NCBI GenBank assembly: GCA_014773175.1
Contig: VXCM01003171.1
Coordinates: 62,001 to 126,000, forward strand
Origin: Lucifuga dentata
Lineage: Eukaryota > Chordata > Actinopteri > Ophidiiformes > Bythitidae
Length of the DNA stretch: 64,000 nucleotides
Reading direction: 5' to 3'
In this document: in pieces, positions 22,451 through 33,762 of the stretch
Numbering within the stretch: the first letter of the stretch is position 1
How the letters are laid out: each line of letters starts with the position of its first letter
Position numbers and translations under genes: made by a program
The notes under the pieces: model-generated
The model's database searches: none
What the model was told of the DNA's origin: nothing
Seen by the model: only the letters and a program-made list of their open reading frames with translations

Positions 22451-22935
22451 AGAAAAAAAGGTATAACATCAAAATATGTTGCTACAGAGCCGTATTTACG
22501 TTCATACTGCCTGAATGTGTTCTGACCCTTTCATGTTGTTTCGTTTCAAGGAGGCAAATATTTACTTTCAACTTTGCAAAAGCGATTTCATTTTTCATTT
22601 TCCCACTATTTGACAGTTTTTGTTTGTATTCTTTTTTCTATATGTGCAGGAGGGAAAGTGCCCTGCGATGTTCTGGCTTGAAATCATAGCAAACGTTCCT
22701 TTGAAACCAAACAAAGGGGAAACATGAGGGCTTTCAAATATTCTCAGAGATGTGCGTGCACACACACACACAATGGCATGCATGCATACACAGTCAATAT
22801 GCATAAGCAGATCTGTCTTTCCTTTATTAATATCTTCGTTAACACATTCTGCATATTTTGGAGACTAACAGGAGAATGACAGGAAACACGGAAATTCTTT
22901 GTCATGCCTGTTGGAGAGTCGGAAGTTGATGGAAA

Positions 22936-23690
22936 CTCCCTTTAAATCAGTCATTTTAGGAGGGGCTGCATCAGACAAAATTTTGAACTTTCCACTTCAT
23001 GCAGTGATTGGTCAGGTGTGAAAGCGGGGAGCAAATTAAAGTGAAACTGCGCACCGTTATCCCTGTTTACAAGTGAGCAGAAATCACAAAAATACAAAGA
23101 AGACAGAATTCCTGGTAATAACTCGTCCCCTCTCCTGAAATAAAAGTGGATTTCGTTTTCCCCTTCTATCGATCTAAAAAGACAGTTTCTCTGTTTGTAT
23201 GTCTGTGACACCAACATCTCTAGAACCTGGCACTGTATGAAGTTGAAATTCTGCAGGTTTATTGCTCAGGACCCAAGGACATGCAGCGTCGCGTGTGAAG
23301 TTGTTTGGATGAGCGGTTCTCAAATTGAGCTGTAAGATAAGAAGTAAAAAAAAGGTAAAAAGTAGTCCGTGCTGCAGGATATGCTCCGGGCATGGCGGCA
23401 TATGCTCCGCTCCACGGACACTTATGGCAGGCTGTGGCACACACCATGAAGTCCGGCCCGGTCTGGCATGTTCCCAACGGGCACTACACTAGTATGATTA
23501 ATCACATTGAAATTACAAAAAAAAAAAAAAAAAAAAAGAAAAGTCACGACACATCCCTTTTCGATCACGGCAAACTTCCCAGTGTGAGTATTCTGAAAAG
23601 GTACAAACAAGATTACCTCCAAACAAGGTCTAGGACCAAATCGGACGGACCAGGACGGATGAAGCATACTGTGACTTTAAAAGGAGGACA
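22936..23690. repeat. Dispersed repeat family D, copy 1, interrupted by repeat C
   Basis: The two outer parts align with 46100-46465. Shared blocks in order are AATAACTC.TCCCCTCTC, GATTAATC.CATT, ATTCTGAAAAGGT, ACCAA.TCGGACG and GGATGAAGCATACTGTG. The middle (23174-23492) is a separate repeat inserted in D. An A run at about 23518-23538 lies within the right part. I do not know the superfamily. Confidence 0.6.
23174..23492 (+). repeat. Repeat family C, copy 1, nested in D
   Basis: About 300 bp that reappears in reverse orientation at 49919-50198. Shared segments include CACCAACATCTCTAGAACC, GTTGTTTGGATGAGC, GTTCTCAAATTGAGCTGT, GTAAAAAGTAGTCC and TATGCTCCG. It ends near CACTAG in both copies. 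Both copies lie inside other repeats, which indicates transposition. A shared partial reading frame exists (TAQFEN, SSKQLHTR, CMSLGP), but it is broken and its function is unknown. Confidence 0.75.
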
Positions 23691-23712
23691 AAGTTGCCTA
23701 GCTGGACAATCA

Positions 23713-24250
23713 ACATACAGCTGTTTTCCACCACAGTTCTGAATTCTACAACGCACTTCTTTCCGGCTCACAGCCGAGCTGAGCTTAGCTTAATTGAACC
23801 AAGCCGACAAATTTCTGGCCCTGCTTCAAAGTAGGGCTGCAGTGGCCTGGTGCCCGCACTCTAGTTTTATTGTTCCTACTAGGCAACTAAAAACGACCAA
23901 ATCTATGACCTGGATGATAAATGAGATACAAGCACTCGCTGCTGTTTAGGCTCGGTGCCTAATAAGAAAGTGTACAGAGAGATATCTACAAACCTTGCCA
24001 CGGTTGAGGATGGAGAACATCTTAAAGCAGTGCCAAGGACTGCAACAGCAGAGGACGTTCAAGTTTTATTAATGTTATTTACATTGTGAAAGTAGTAAAA
24101 CAGAAAAAAAAATGTCACTGCATCCTGCTCAGTCCACTCATACCCGAGCAATTCCTTTTTGGTGGGAACAAATCCTGAGATGTGCAGAGAATACACATGC
24201 CGGGTTTGATACAGATCAATACGGTTTGGTTAATGGAAAACGTTATTAGA
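23713..24250. mobile_element. Possible MITE with TTTTCCA ends
   Basis: The left part, CAGCTGTTTTCCACCACAG followed by CCGAGCTGAGC, and the right part, GGTTTGGTTAATGGAAAACG, form weak inverted ends of a type I associate with fish MITEs. No second copy is present in the window and no target duplication could be fixed, so the call is tentative. Confidence 0.35.
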
Positions 24251-24520
24251 TCCCAGTCATCCAGGACCCCCGTGTTTGCTGATCTCTCTTTCTGACAAAA
24301 ACCTTTATCGGTTCCCTTATCTGAGGGAATTATGCTTTATCTTTCTTCTCTCCTTTCTCTCTACCGCAGACTCTCCTGGGTAAAGGGCAGCTAATGCTTC
24401 CTTCCATCTAATCACAGCTGTCCACATAATCTCAGTATCATATTCTCTTTCTCAGGAATCTGAGGTCAGCGACAACCGCACTGACAACACTTAGGATCAG
24501 CTTCATCACAGCTCGTCTAA
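24250..24520. other. CNE-like block with GATA-like motifs
   Basis: The sequence includes ACCTTTATCGGTTCCCTTATC near 24301, TTATGCTTTATCTTTC near 24329 and CATCTAATCACAGCTGTCC near 24406. The TTATC cores resemble GATA sites and CAGCTG is an E-box. No coding frame is evident. This is texture-based inference. Confidence 0.25.
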
Positions 24521-24904
24521 CTCAGCCTTTGATTTTTGACCTTCTACTACTTAGTCTTGTGTTACATCAGGCTAAAACATGCTTCCAGCACCGTGATGAT
24601 AACCAGCAGTGGCATTAGCATCAGCGCTAAATAGCTCTTAGAGGGATGGAGGATTCAGGCTTGGCTGAGCTAAAACACTGCCTGGTTAGTGCCCAGCCTG
24701 TTAAGACCCCTGATAACAATCAATGGAGGATCAATAAAAATCAATGGGAGCTAATGGTAAAAGGCTTTTTTTTTTCTTTTAAAGGTCAGTTAGCTTTGTG
24801 AGGCGCTATCAGACCATCAGCGGCATCACTGGACCATTAACCCCTGTAGAGTTTCCCAGGAGACCCCGTGTTAGGAAACAGATGTGAGTTCATCACCTGG
24901 TGAT

Positions 24905-24955
24905 AGTGGTACATATGTCTGGTCTGTGTGTGTGTGTTTGTATGTGTGTATGTAC
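24905..24955. repeat. Short (GT)n-rich tract
   Basis: GTGTGTGTGTGTTTGTATGTGTGTATG lies here. The flank to 25320 is A/T-rich with a short A run at 25085 and no recognised gene. Confidence 0.8.
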
Positions 24956-25519
24956 AGGGATGTTTTACAAATTAGGAGTGGGCATGAAGGTATTTTTGCA
25001 GTAACAACATTCAAGATGATATGAACAATATAACACTGAATATGTACTGGTGATTGCAAAATACTATAAAATCTAACGAGTTCAAAAAAAAAAAAGTGTA
25101 AAAGTAGGCACAGTAGAGTGTTTATCTTCAGTAAAAGTATGAATAACAAATTCCTGTAATATTTTAGGTTGTAATAATAACTCAAATTAACATGACCTGC
25201 AAAATAAAGTGACTGATGATGGCTTAAGAGCTGATCTTTGGCAGGATTTTCCTTCCAGAGCTAAATAGCCTGGATGACATTGCACTTAAATACACTCTGA
25301 AGTCAAACTCCATCATAAACCCATGATGAAGTGAGCATAGCGGCTAAGAACACTGTACATCACAACAAGTCACCACTGATAAAAAGTCACTGCTTTGCTC
25401 CACCATTAGCTTTTTCTGTTACAGAGACCACAGCTAGCTAACTCTCCAGCTATGCTTTACTGAGTCAGCGTCACTTCCTGCTTGTTTTACATCACAAATC
25501 AATACCTGCTCCTCCTCAG

Positions 25520-25640
25520 GTGACTTGTGACTTTCTTGATATTCACCCATGTGTTTTTGCTTCAGATGGTGAAACACATTTATTGCATTTTCACCTTTGG
25601 CTGTTAGCGGGGTCTTTCCTATGTTCCCCAGCTCTATATA
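25520..25640 (-). pseudogene. BED zinc-finger (hAT transposase) remnant
   Basis: The minus strand encodes GKTPLTAKGENAINVFHHLKQKHMGEYQES within an 83-codon frame (25434-25685). This matches the second half of BED fingers in hAT transposases and ZBED proteins: a GGNT/T-NLF-type turn followed by the H-x(4)-H pair. The upstream CxxC half is not found as such. Residues before GKTPL come from a small foldback repeat starting at about 25608-25621, so the coding sequence is broken there. No catalytic domain follows. I read it as a dead fragment. Confidence 0.5.
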
Positions 25641-25745
25641 GCACAATAGAGCACATAATGGGCTAGGGTTAGGGTTAACACACAATTAATGTGTGTTAAC
25701 AGAATACTGAACTGGGGAACATATGCATATGACCCTGGGAACATA
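25608..25745 (+). repeat. Foldback repeat H, copy 1, with inner hairpin
   Basis: ATGTTCCCCAG (25621-25631) pairs with CTGGGGAACAT (25712-25722). A second perfect hairpin lies inside, GTTAACACACA (25674-25684) with its complement at 25690-25700. Between them is GGGTTAGGGTTA, two telomere-like hexamers. A second copy in opposite orientation is at 31727-31881. It is non-coding. Confidence 0.75.
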
Positions 25746-25759
25746 GATAAGCTCCCCTG

Positions 25760-26750
25760 TTAGCTAGTTAGCCTTGTAGCCAAACCATTAGCTCCTTTAT
25801 AGGAACTAACTCCTCAGCTACTGACCGTGCTACTTCTGGACATGCTTGTTTAGTTTCTTCTTCTTGTGCAGGATGTGAAAATTCATCAACATGTCATCAT
25901 GCTGCATTATCATCAATATCGTGATATGACAAATTTTTAACATATAAAAAAATCTCCCAGTATTATCACGTCTGCATCTTCATTATAAGGACAAATGTGT
26001 AAAAACATATTAAAAAAATGTTTCAAGTTAGAATTGCATGAAGTGTGTACACATGGTGTAAGATGCTTTGAATGTGCATGTCTTTTGTTTTCTGCACAAT
26101 TCAGGTTCTTCAGGGTGAAAAATGATCAGTGGGCTTGAGAATACTGTGCTAAAATAAGAAAAAGGAAATGCCCTATTTTCTGGTTTTCGCCCTGTTAAGA
26201 AGTTTTTCACGTGAATATGACTGCCTTTCTGTGCCACTGTAGGTCATCTGTGTGAACCTATGACCATAAAACTGGAACAGCATTCGATCAGAAAACAGCT
26301 AAATACTACAAACACAGCCTGAAACAGTACAAAATGTTGGCTCGAGGAGTCAGTAAAAAGAAAATAATGCATTGCAATTTCCAACCGCACACAATCCACT
26401 ACAGCTACAGAAAAATAATAAGCAATATCGTAAGAAAAAAGACTCAACAACTGATGGAGTGGTTAGGACAGGAAGGGGAAACAACACCGTCCTCTCCCTT
26501 AAGGCCTGCTTTAAGGCAACTTTCCAGCAGTGGGAAACAAGTGTGGGACATGTGGGATATGCTGCAGTAATTCAAATCAAATTGGAGGGTTATTTGCCAG
26601 AAAGCAATGCCAATATGTTATTTCATACTTCAAAATAAAGCTGATCCTGAAATAGGAGCAAAAATGTCTCTAAATATCAGACTCAAGTTGAAAAAAGCAT
26701 TAAACAAAAAACAGCAGTTACATATCTGCAAATACAATGCCTCCTGACTC
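25760..26750. other. Spacer without recognised genes
   Basis: Mostly A/T-rich sequence with GTTAGCTAGTTAGCC near 25765, which is also found next to the second H copy. Two overlapping short frames near 26334-26640 have no domain I recognise. Confidence 0.5.
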
Positions 26751-26900
26751 GACAAGAGCATAACCGGCTCCTTTAATGTCTTTATGGCTTTAATGTCGTC
26801 ATGGCGACAGAGAAAAACTGCTGCCCTGCAACTCTCTGGGTCAGCGCCAACCCTGGAATCTAATAGGTCGGATTAAAGTTTGACTTCATTAGTGAAATGA
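26750..26900. other. CNE-like short block
   Basis: Repeat-free mixed sequence includes CTTTAATGTCTTTATGGC near 26772 and CTAATAGGTCGGATTAAAG near 26861. Homeobox-like cores are present and no coding frame is seen. It is followed by GT- and CA-rich DNA (26940-27360). Confidence 0.2.
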
Positions 26901-27529
26901 TGATCTGACAGCTTTAAGACAGAGTGTGTTTGTCTTATTGCTCGGTGTGTGTGTCTGTGTGTGTACTCGACCTGCAGTGTGTACCTTCCCTTTAGCACCT
27001 GGCTGACTGTGTGTAGTCAAGGTGTGAAGGTGCTTAATCCTGCTCTTCACAGCCGGCAGAGTCGCTGTTTGATCTTCATCTCTGAGCAAACATCAAGGAG
27101 AGGGAGGTCTGCAGGTAAACACACGTCTGTATGCGCACACACTCACCCATCTCACACCTCCACACACACAGACACACATACACAAATACTTATAAATGCT
27201 TGTACATGCACATGTTAATACATAAATTTGTCTTGCATTCACACACAAAACTATGTATATTTGTGCAGACATTTATCAACAGATAGACATACAGTATGTT
27301 CACCTGTATACACATACCTGTTCACACACATTCACCCATTTACATACATATACACACACTGTTTACATGCACACTATATTCAGATTTTTTTGTGCTCCAA
27401 TTAAGGTAATAATGCAAGTAAGATGATACCTGGATAGAATTTACAGGATTCTGTGGTTCGCAAAATATGCGATGCATTTCATTATTGGAGTACGAGGACA
27501 GTCAGCCAGTAGAGGAAATGCATGCAGAG

Positions 27530-27725
27530 GAAGCCTACTCCAACATGCTTCAAATTTATATTCATGTAATCCAAGTCTATTACTTTGAGTAAACGTACTC
27601 TGATTTATGCCGATTTCAATCTAATTATGGTGTTTACATAACATTTGACAAAAAATAATTTATTGCCTTACTCCAAGTATAATCAGAGTTTTAACGTGCA
27701 TGGAAACATACTGACAGACAGCTGG
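27530..27725. repeat. Possible MITE remnant
   Basis: CATGTAATCCAAGTCTATTAC on the left and GTATAATCAGAGTTTTAACG..GCATGGAAACATAC on the right resemble loosely inverted ends. Similar words occur near 14270-14300 and 16880-16895. This suggests an old dispersed family, with boundaries unclear. Confidence 0.3.
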
Positions 27726-28539
27726 TTTTCCTTCTACTACTGTTTCAGTCTGTGGTCCTGATCAGAGTATAGCATATATTAAAAAATACATTTTGGAGGT
27801 TTTATTAGTTAAAGCTGTGATATTAACGGAATTGTCCAGCAGCTTTGTCCAAATCGCTTCTGTTTGATTGCATGCGCTTGATAGCATTGTTGTAACTTAA
27901 CGAATGTGTGGAGCAGGCATGAACCTGCCGTGTTAACGTTCTGAAATAAACCATTTACAAGTGCACACATACACTACATAATGTACACAAGTGTTTCTGC
28001 ACACACGCACACAGACAAAGGCAGCTTTGAAGCATGTTGCCACGGCCGGCTTTTTGCTAGCCTGCGACGCACTCCTTCAGACAGATTAGAGCCAGCTGCA
28101 GATTACAGAGCCAGCTGTTGTACGCAGACAGACGTAGATTAATATGCTGTCCAGATAAACTGCTGTGTTGAAAATAAAATATCTAAACATATGAATCAGG
28201 GGTATTTACTTAAATATGGAGTGACATGTTAGCATACACAACAAAAACAGGAATTTAGTTGCTTATATTGAGCTGTTCAGTCTATTCAGTAGATTTTATG
28301 TGTGCAAACACAAACACAGTTACATTGATATTTTATCTAATTCTGCACATCTGTATCAGAGCACAAACACACTCGCTCGCTGGACTTTCCCTGAAATTTT
28401 CATTTCTGCATACCTTTCAAATCAATCATCCCAAGATACAGAGCATGTTTATATTCCACTGTACTGAATTTACACTTGGGGCTAGCTGTTTTAACTTTGT
28501 CATTATTTGGGCGAGATTGTTATTATAGCCAAGCCATTC

Positions 28540-28800
28540 ATAAGGCAGGGAGAGTGGACAGATGCGAGGCTGATTGGATCCAGGCTCACTGGACTGATTA
28601 CAGTGATAAAATGGGTCAGTCTACGATGATGGCACAGTTCAGATGCAATTCATGAAGTTTTCTTAAAGAATCCCTGATGAGGAACACGGTCCCAATACGT
28701 TGGGAATGTTCCTTAAGAGCGAGGAAAGGAAAATACTCCAGGATGATATGAGCTCATTAAGTGAGAATTAGCGCAGCACTTAGATTTATATGTGCAGAAT
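28540..28800. other. CNE-like non-coding block
   Basis: A repeat-free stretch with TGGACTGATTACAGTGATAAA near 28591 and GAGCTCATTAAGTGAGAATTAG near 28750. It has balanced composition and no credible coding frame. DNA from 28800 to 30100 holds nothing I recognise. Confidence 0.25.
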
Positions 28801-30105
28801 GTACGTCTTGTACCATTTGTGTCACATGTCAACATGTGTCTGGAGGCCAGTCAGAGGAAATTTAAAGAGATTATAATTATATAAATATTTTGGTGTATTT
28901 AACCTTGCCCACAGATATTAGACGATAAAATTAAAATGTTTTTTCTCAATATAGTCCTAATTCATTTATGTAGAGAAAGTTCCATCAAGGCAGTTACGTT
29001 TTCATTGGAACTTATTTCTTTAGCCGGGACCACCAGATGCTCCTAACGCAGGCGGAAGTTAAGCTGGATTAAACTTGCTGTAAACACAAACACACAGGTA
29101 TCACATGGATGAGAGGAGAAACACAATGCAAGATGATAAGAGGCGACTGCAAAGCTAGATAATCCTTTTATCCCATTGGTCAGAAGGTTCCCATTATGCC
29201 TTGCATCGTGTTGTTTTAAAGAAGTGTTTTTTAACGAGCTAAAGAGCAGGAAGTCAGACTTGTACTGGCATAGAGGTGATTTATAAGGTTGCTTTGACAT
29301 CATCTATATCCAAACATCTGCCTTCACTCTAAAACCCTATTATTATCTTATGAGCTTTTCCTGGTCATGTAGATTAACGGTTTTATAATAAAAGCTTTTT
29401 ATTTACTCATTTATGGTATATAAGAGCCTCTCTTTACATGTGTCTCCTAATAGAAATCAAAGGATCGGGCGTATAATTTAGACTGGGCGACGTGTCCGAT
29501 CAAAACGTGGTCTGGCCTTCATTCTCTATTAGAACAGAGTATCACAGGCTTTTGTTTATTTGTGAATCTCTACTAAACAGACACATTCTATTTATCTTCA
29601 CTTCTCACAAGAGGATCTGGAACGTATCAGACGTGTTCTTCAGACTGCCTTCAGCCGCAGGTTCCCACAGCAAATACAGAGTTTGGTGGTGCTCTGCCAA
29701 CCTCCTGGAATCGTTTTCAGCTGATTCTGCAGCCTGATTCTGCCTCAAACTGATTCATCTTGATTGTAAATGTTTTTACTGATAATGCTTCTTGAGACTT
29801 TCTCTCATTGTTTTGATTTCTGCCTTTATTTACTCTAACTTCTGTTGTTCTTTTGAGTTTTTGTGGTAGTGCATTTTGAAATCATACACAGGATCCACTT
29901 GTAAAACAGAAGGCTTGTTCCTGAGAGTCTGAGTGTAAATTATGGTTGAAACAATGAATAAATCCTTCAGCACTGGAGGTTAGCCACTAGTGTCACATTT
30001 CACTTTGTTGCTATAAAGCTTCAGTTTAAAGTAAAAAAACACAAAGCAGCATCATTACGTTTTACTGTTGGACTCTCAGCATCTCATTTACGTTTTAGCA
30101 GAGGT

Positions 30106-30183
30106 GGATAGAGTAGCCAGAAACTGTATTCAAGTGAAAGTATTGTTACTTTATGTTAACAGTGACTCAAGTATAAGCAGTGC
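30106..30183 (+). mobile_element. hAT element left-end fragment
   Basis: CAGAGGTGGATAGAGTAGCC and the following CTCAAGTATAAG match the left end of the complete hAT element at 55735. The rest is missing. It is a truncated relative. Confidence 0.7.
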
Positions 30184-30464
30184 TTAATTTATGACTTTAT
30201 GATTTGTGTAAATTACAAGCACACACACACTACTCAATCATCTTTTCTATCACTTCACAAACCTATCAGAAAGTGCTCTACCTTGAGAATTAATGCACAA
30301 ACAACTTTCTTCATGCTGGAATACCTCAGTCCTGACCTTAATGAAGAAAAGCACTACTCCTTTTTTGAAGGCCAAGATAAATAAACTTGTTGTTGGAACT
30401 TAATCTGCAGAAAAACGTGAGACAGAGAGCAAGCAAGTGATTGAGCACACAAACAAGCCTTTGG

Positions 30465-31720
30465 GTATACAGAGAGAGAAAGAGAGAGAAATACAGAGAG
30501 AGAATAATGGGGTAAAGGTTCCCGTCACGGAAGGCTTGGAGGGGAGGAAGAGGCCGGCTGCTCAGGTCAGGTCAGTTCTGTTATCATAACAGCAGCTAAA
30601 GCAGTGCTAATGTGGGAAAGTGCTAAATGGAGATGAGAATGGCAACATGCTGGACACAAACAGTTTAATGCTGAAAAATGAGCTGGAAGAGTGTGCGGTG
30701 GCAAAAACAGCTTAAAAATAAGCTTTTCAGTAACAAAAATGGAAACAAAGATGAGAAAATGATTTCTCTCATTTGCATGTTTTGTCTGGGTAATTAAACA
30801 TTGATGTTCAGTGTTTTTGTTGTTTTTCTTCATAAAATCAAATTAGAGGGAATATTTTTGTGCAGAGAAAGCAGATTTGTAACCTGAGCTAATGTATTGT
30901 GGCAGAAAGATAATAACTATAAGACAAATGACATGAAGAGGATGGGTATGTCGGATAATCTGATATTTGGGTAAACACTGGGTAATTCATTGCCACCAAA
31001 CTGGTTTTGTGTGGAGTTTAATAAGACATGAAAAAGAAGTTTGCATTTGAATGTGAATTAGAATATTGCAATTTTACTGTCAGCCATCAAGTTTCTCAAT
31101 AAGTGTATTAGCTGTTATTGAAAGGCTGTGTCACAGCGGCTCACGCTAATCCACATAGCTAATGCTACTACATGCACAAAATCCATCCCTCACTGCTACA
31201 TTAAACCATATCAATACCTGCACCTGCTGGCTCTGTGGAGGAATAATGCCTCATCAGCTAACATATTAATTCGCAGTGTAGTGCTTAAAGGTGAGACTAA
31301 AATCAGGACATTGCACCTTTTCAGGAAAAGCTCTCAGGATGGTCGTTTATCAAACAGTTTGACTAACTGGAAATTTAAAACCTAATTGTATGGCAATAAG
31401 TAATTCCTTGGTTTTTACAGTTGTGTGAAATAAATTAATACATTGACACTGAACTCACTTTATTCATGACATTCCTGTCTGGTAACCTCCTTCCAGTAAG
31501 TTTTAACTGACATAAGCACATTCTCCTCTCTTCTCTTTTTTAAATATTTTAGTCCCGTAGATATTTCCACTTGGTTTTACAAATATTTCCTGTGATAAAA
31601 TGTCATAAAAATGAGGAAGACCCTCAAGTGAAATGTTACAATGAATGCTAGCTAATGTTACAATGAGTAGAATGGATGTTCAGTGGTAATGCTATGCAGT
31701 GATTAGCTAGCTAGCGGGAG
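30465..31720. other. Spacer without recognised genes
   Basis: A short GAGAGA stretch lies at 30472-30501. Otherwise this is mixed A/T-rich sequence. Short frames at 30567-30833 and 31128-31385 have no recognisable domain. Confidence 0.5.
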
Positions 31721-31726
31721 TGTATC

Positions 31727-31881
31727 TATGTTTCCAGGGTCCTATGTTCACCAGTTCAATGTTCTATTAATATTCTGTGTTCTGTCCCACATTAAGTATG
31801 TGTTAACAAACTAACCCTAACCCATTACATTCTCTATTGTACTATGTAGAGATGGGACCATAGGACCCTGGGAACGTAGGA
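31727..31881 (-). repeat. Foldback repeat H, copy 2
   Basis: The outer arms CTATGTTTCCAGGGTCCTAT (31727-) and its near complement ending CCCTGGGAACGTAGG (-31881) frame a body with GTGTTAACAAACTAACCCTAACCC. The body matches copy 1 in reverse orientation. The arms are about 29 bp and imperfect. Confidence 0.7.
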
Positions 31882-31903
31882 ATGACTCCTAGTTAGCTAG
31901 CTA

Positions 31904-32099
31904 GCTTAGCAGACAAAAGAAAAGAAAGAAGCAAACCTTACTAGACAAAGACATCTCCCAGTCTGTCCTCAGTTCTCCGCTTTACGTTAGCCAGCCAGCT
32001 TAGCAGAGAATTACTTTTACAGAAGAAAAGAAAGAAGCAAACCTTACCAGACAAACCAAGACATCTCCCTATCTGTCCTCAGGTCTCCACTTTACGTTG
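31904..32099. repeat. Tandem duplication, two units of about 90-100 bp
   Basis: The unit from CTTAGCAGA through AAAGAAAGAAGCAAACCTTA, GACATCTCCC and TCTGTCCTCA to TTTACGTT occurs at 31904-31990 and again at 31998-32099 with small differences. No N separates them, so this is a real duplication and not an assembly join. Confidence 0.85.
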
Positions 32100-32429
32100 T
32101 GTGTTGTATAATTCTTACTGATATCACACAGGTTATCGTATTTTGACACCATCTGCATCAACCTGTCAGCAGAGACGTCCATGTTGCTGCTGGGTCATCA
32201 ATGGAATCTTCTAATTGTGATTGTCAAGCGGTAAAAAAGTTTGACGTCACAGAGCGCTTTTCTAAAAACTTGAAAAATGCTTTCTAAAAAGCAGCAGTGC
32301 AGGAAAAGTCGCTACGTGTGAACACATTCAGTTTGTGAAGAGTTTGTAGTTGAATGAGAACTTTAGGTTATGCTAATTAAAACATAGGCAGGTGATCACA
32401 GATACAGTCTAAGGTGACATAATGTGTGC

Positions 32430-32472
32430 AATTTTTTTTTTTTTTTTTTGNAATTTTTTTTTTTTTTTTTGC
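32430..32472. other. Single-N junction in poly(T)
   Basis: AA plus about 18 T plus G precedes N 32451 and AA plus 17 T plus G follows it. This is the same kind of duplicated join as elsewhere, within a homopolymer. Confidence 0.85.
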
Positions 32473-32883
32473 TGAATTGACAAATCTGAGAACTCTTACA
32501 ATGAAGATTGTCTTTGTGTTACATTGTGTTTCGTTTTGGAAAAGAGCAAAGTCACCGGGCAGTTTCCTTTGAAAAAGTGCTGGCTACCTGCCCAGGCAGC
32601 GGTAGAGAGACATACCAGCTGGTGAGCTGTATTCATGCCTTGGTGATAACGACATCAACAATACCACCCAACGTCTCCTGGTTCATTTTTTCCAGCCACA
32701 GTGGTTGAGGCCTATTTTGGTTTCGATTACTTGTCCATCCCAAACTCATCTCCTACTCACTTTTTGGCAGCAGTTTTGGTTTGAGAGCAGATTGCTGCAT
32801 TGCTGGTGAATACATTATTATGGTATAAACAGAATATCAACTGTGCATCTATATAATAAACTGTTTTAATTAAAGCTTTTGTT

Positions 32884-33132
32884 TTACTTTTCCTTGCAGC
32901 GGTTGCTTTCGTCCAAAGTTTGCAAAGTTTTAGTCACGCTTTCCAAATACAGATTTTCATCCTCTATAATCACATCACAGTCGTCACACTGATGAAAATC
33001 CTCCTGTTGCTTCATGTTGGCTGAGGTGGATTTAACAGGTGAAAGCAATAAGGGATCATAGCTTCCACCTGGAGTTGCCTCATTGAGCCAGTTCTTCAAA
33101 AGACATGAGTAGCCTTCATATGCTGCCTTCAT
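32884..33132 (-). CDS. Unidentified 82-codon frame, possible exon or transposon remnant
   Basis: This minus-strand frame is not low-complexity. It begins MKAAYEGYSCLLKNWLNEA and contains a Cys/Asp-rich piece, QCDDCDVIIEDENLYLE. It ends in a charged SNRCKEK tail before the stop. An in-frame TGA lies six codons upstream of the ATG. ATTAAA follows the stop by a few bases on that strand. I do not recognise a family. It could be a terminal exon, a remnant of a transposon protein, or chance. It ends 45 bp before the Harbinger-like MITE at 33178. Confidence 0.25.
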   Translation of the reverse strand: MKAAYEGYSCLLKNWLNEATPGGSYDPLLLSPVKSTSANMKQQEDFHQCDDCDVIIEDENLYLESVTKTLQTLDESNRCKEK

Positions 33133-33177
33133 GTGCTCCTCACAAGCTCATACTTCCCACTTCAGAAGTATATTGTA

Positions 33178-33762
33178 TGCTGCGTTCGAGCGACCTCAGA
33201 AGTCGGATTTTTCCCAGTCAGAAGTTCCGACTTCCGACCTCAAACCGTTCCTACTAAATGTCAACAAAAAAGCATGGCTGAACACCAATAAATACTGCAA
33301 GATTAAATAACTTAGTAATAAATGCTAAATACAGTAAAGTTAGACTACAACACTGTTTGGTTGTGTTGTTTTACAATATTAATCACAGTGAGTATTAAAC
33401 ATTTGTGCAGAGAAGTAATATTCTGAAATTATTTACACTTAAGTATCAATGGCAAACNTATTAAACATTTGTGCAGAGAAGTAATATTCTGAAATTATTT
33501 ACACTTAAGTATCAATGGCAAACAATTATTATACACTAGATAGTTAATTTGCGATATACTTTTACCTTTTTATTTCAATGTCACGTAAGCGAAAAAAAAA
33601 AGACTTTGCCATGTTGAGTGACGTCATACTCATGAAGTCGGAGTAGAAAATATTGGTCTAAGTTTCCCAGTCGGAGGTCTGACTGGGAAAATGCCATTCC
33701 AACACATTTTTCCAAGTAGGAAGTCAGAAATATCCGAGTTCTGAGGTCTGTCGAACGCAGCA
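33178..33762. mobile_element. PIF/Harbinger-like MITE, copy 2
   Basis: The termini TGCTGCGTTCGAGCGACCTC and GAGGTCTGTCGAACGCAGCA are inverted. The flanking trinucleotides are GTA and ATA, a near match to the expected 3-bp site. The body aligns with 12485-13030 throughout, for example AACACCAATAAATACTG, GTTTGGTTGTGTTGTTTTAC and TGACGTCATACTC. N 33458 lies inside, with 65 bp of identical sequence on both sides. It is non-coding. Confidence 0.83.
33393..33523. other. Single-N junction with 65-bp duplicated flanks
   Basis: Positions 33393-33457 and 33459-33523 are identical around N 33458. The other copy of this MITE (12485-13030) has the segment once. Confidence 0.9.

Noticed and set aside
25662..25676. 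Interstitial telomere sequence
   Set aside because: Only two TTAGGG-like hexamers are present, and they belong to repeat H, which recurs at 31.8 kb.
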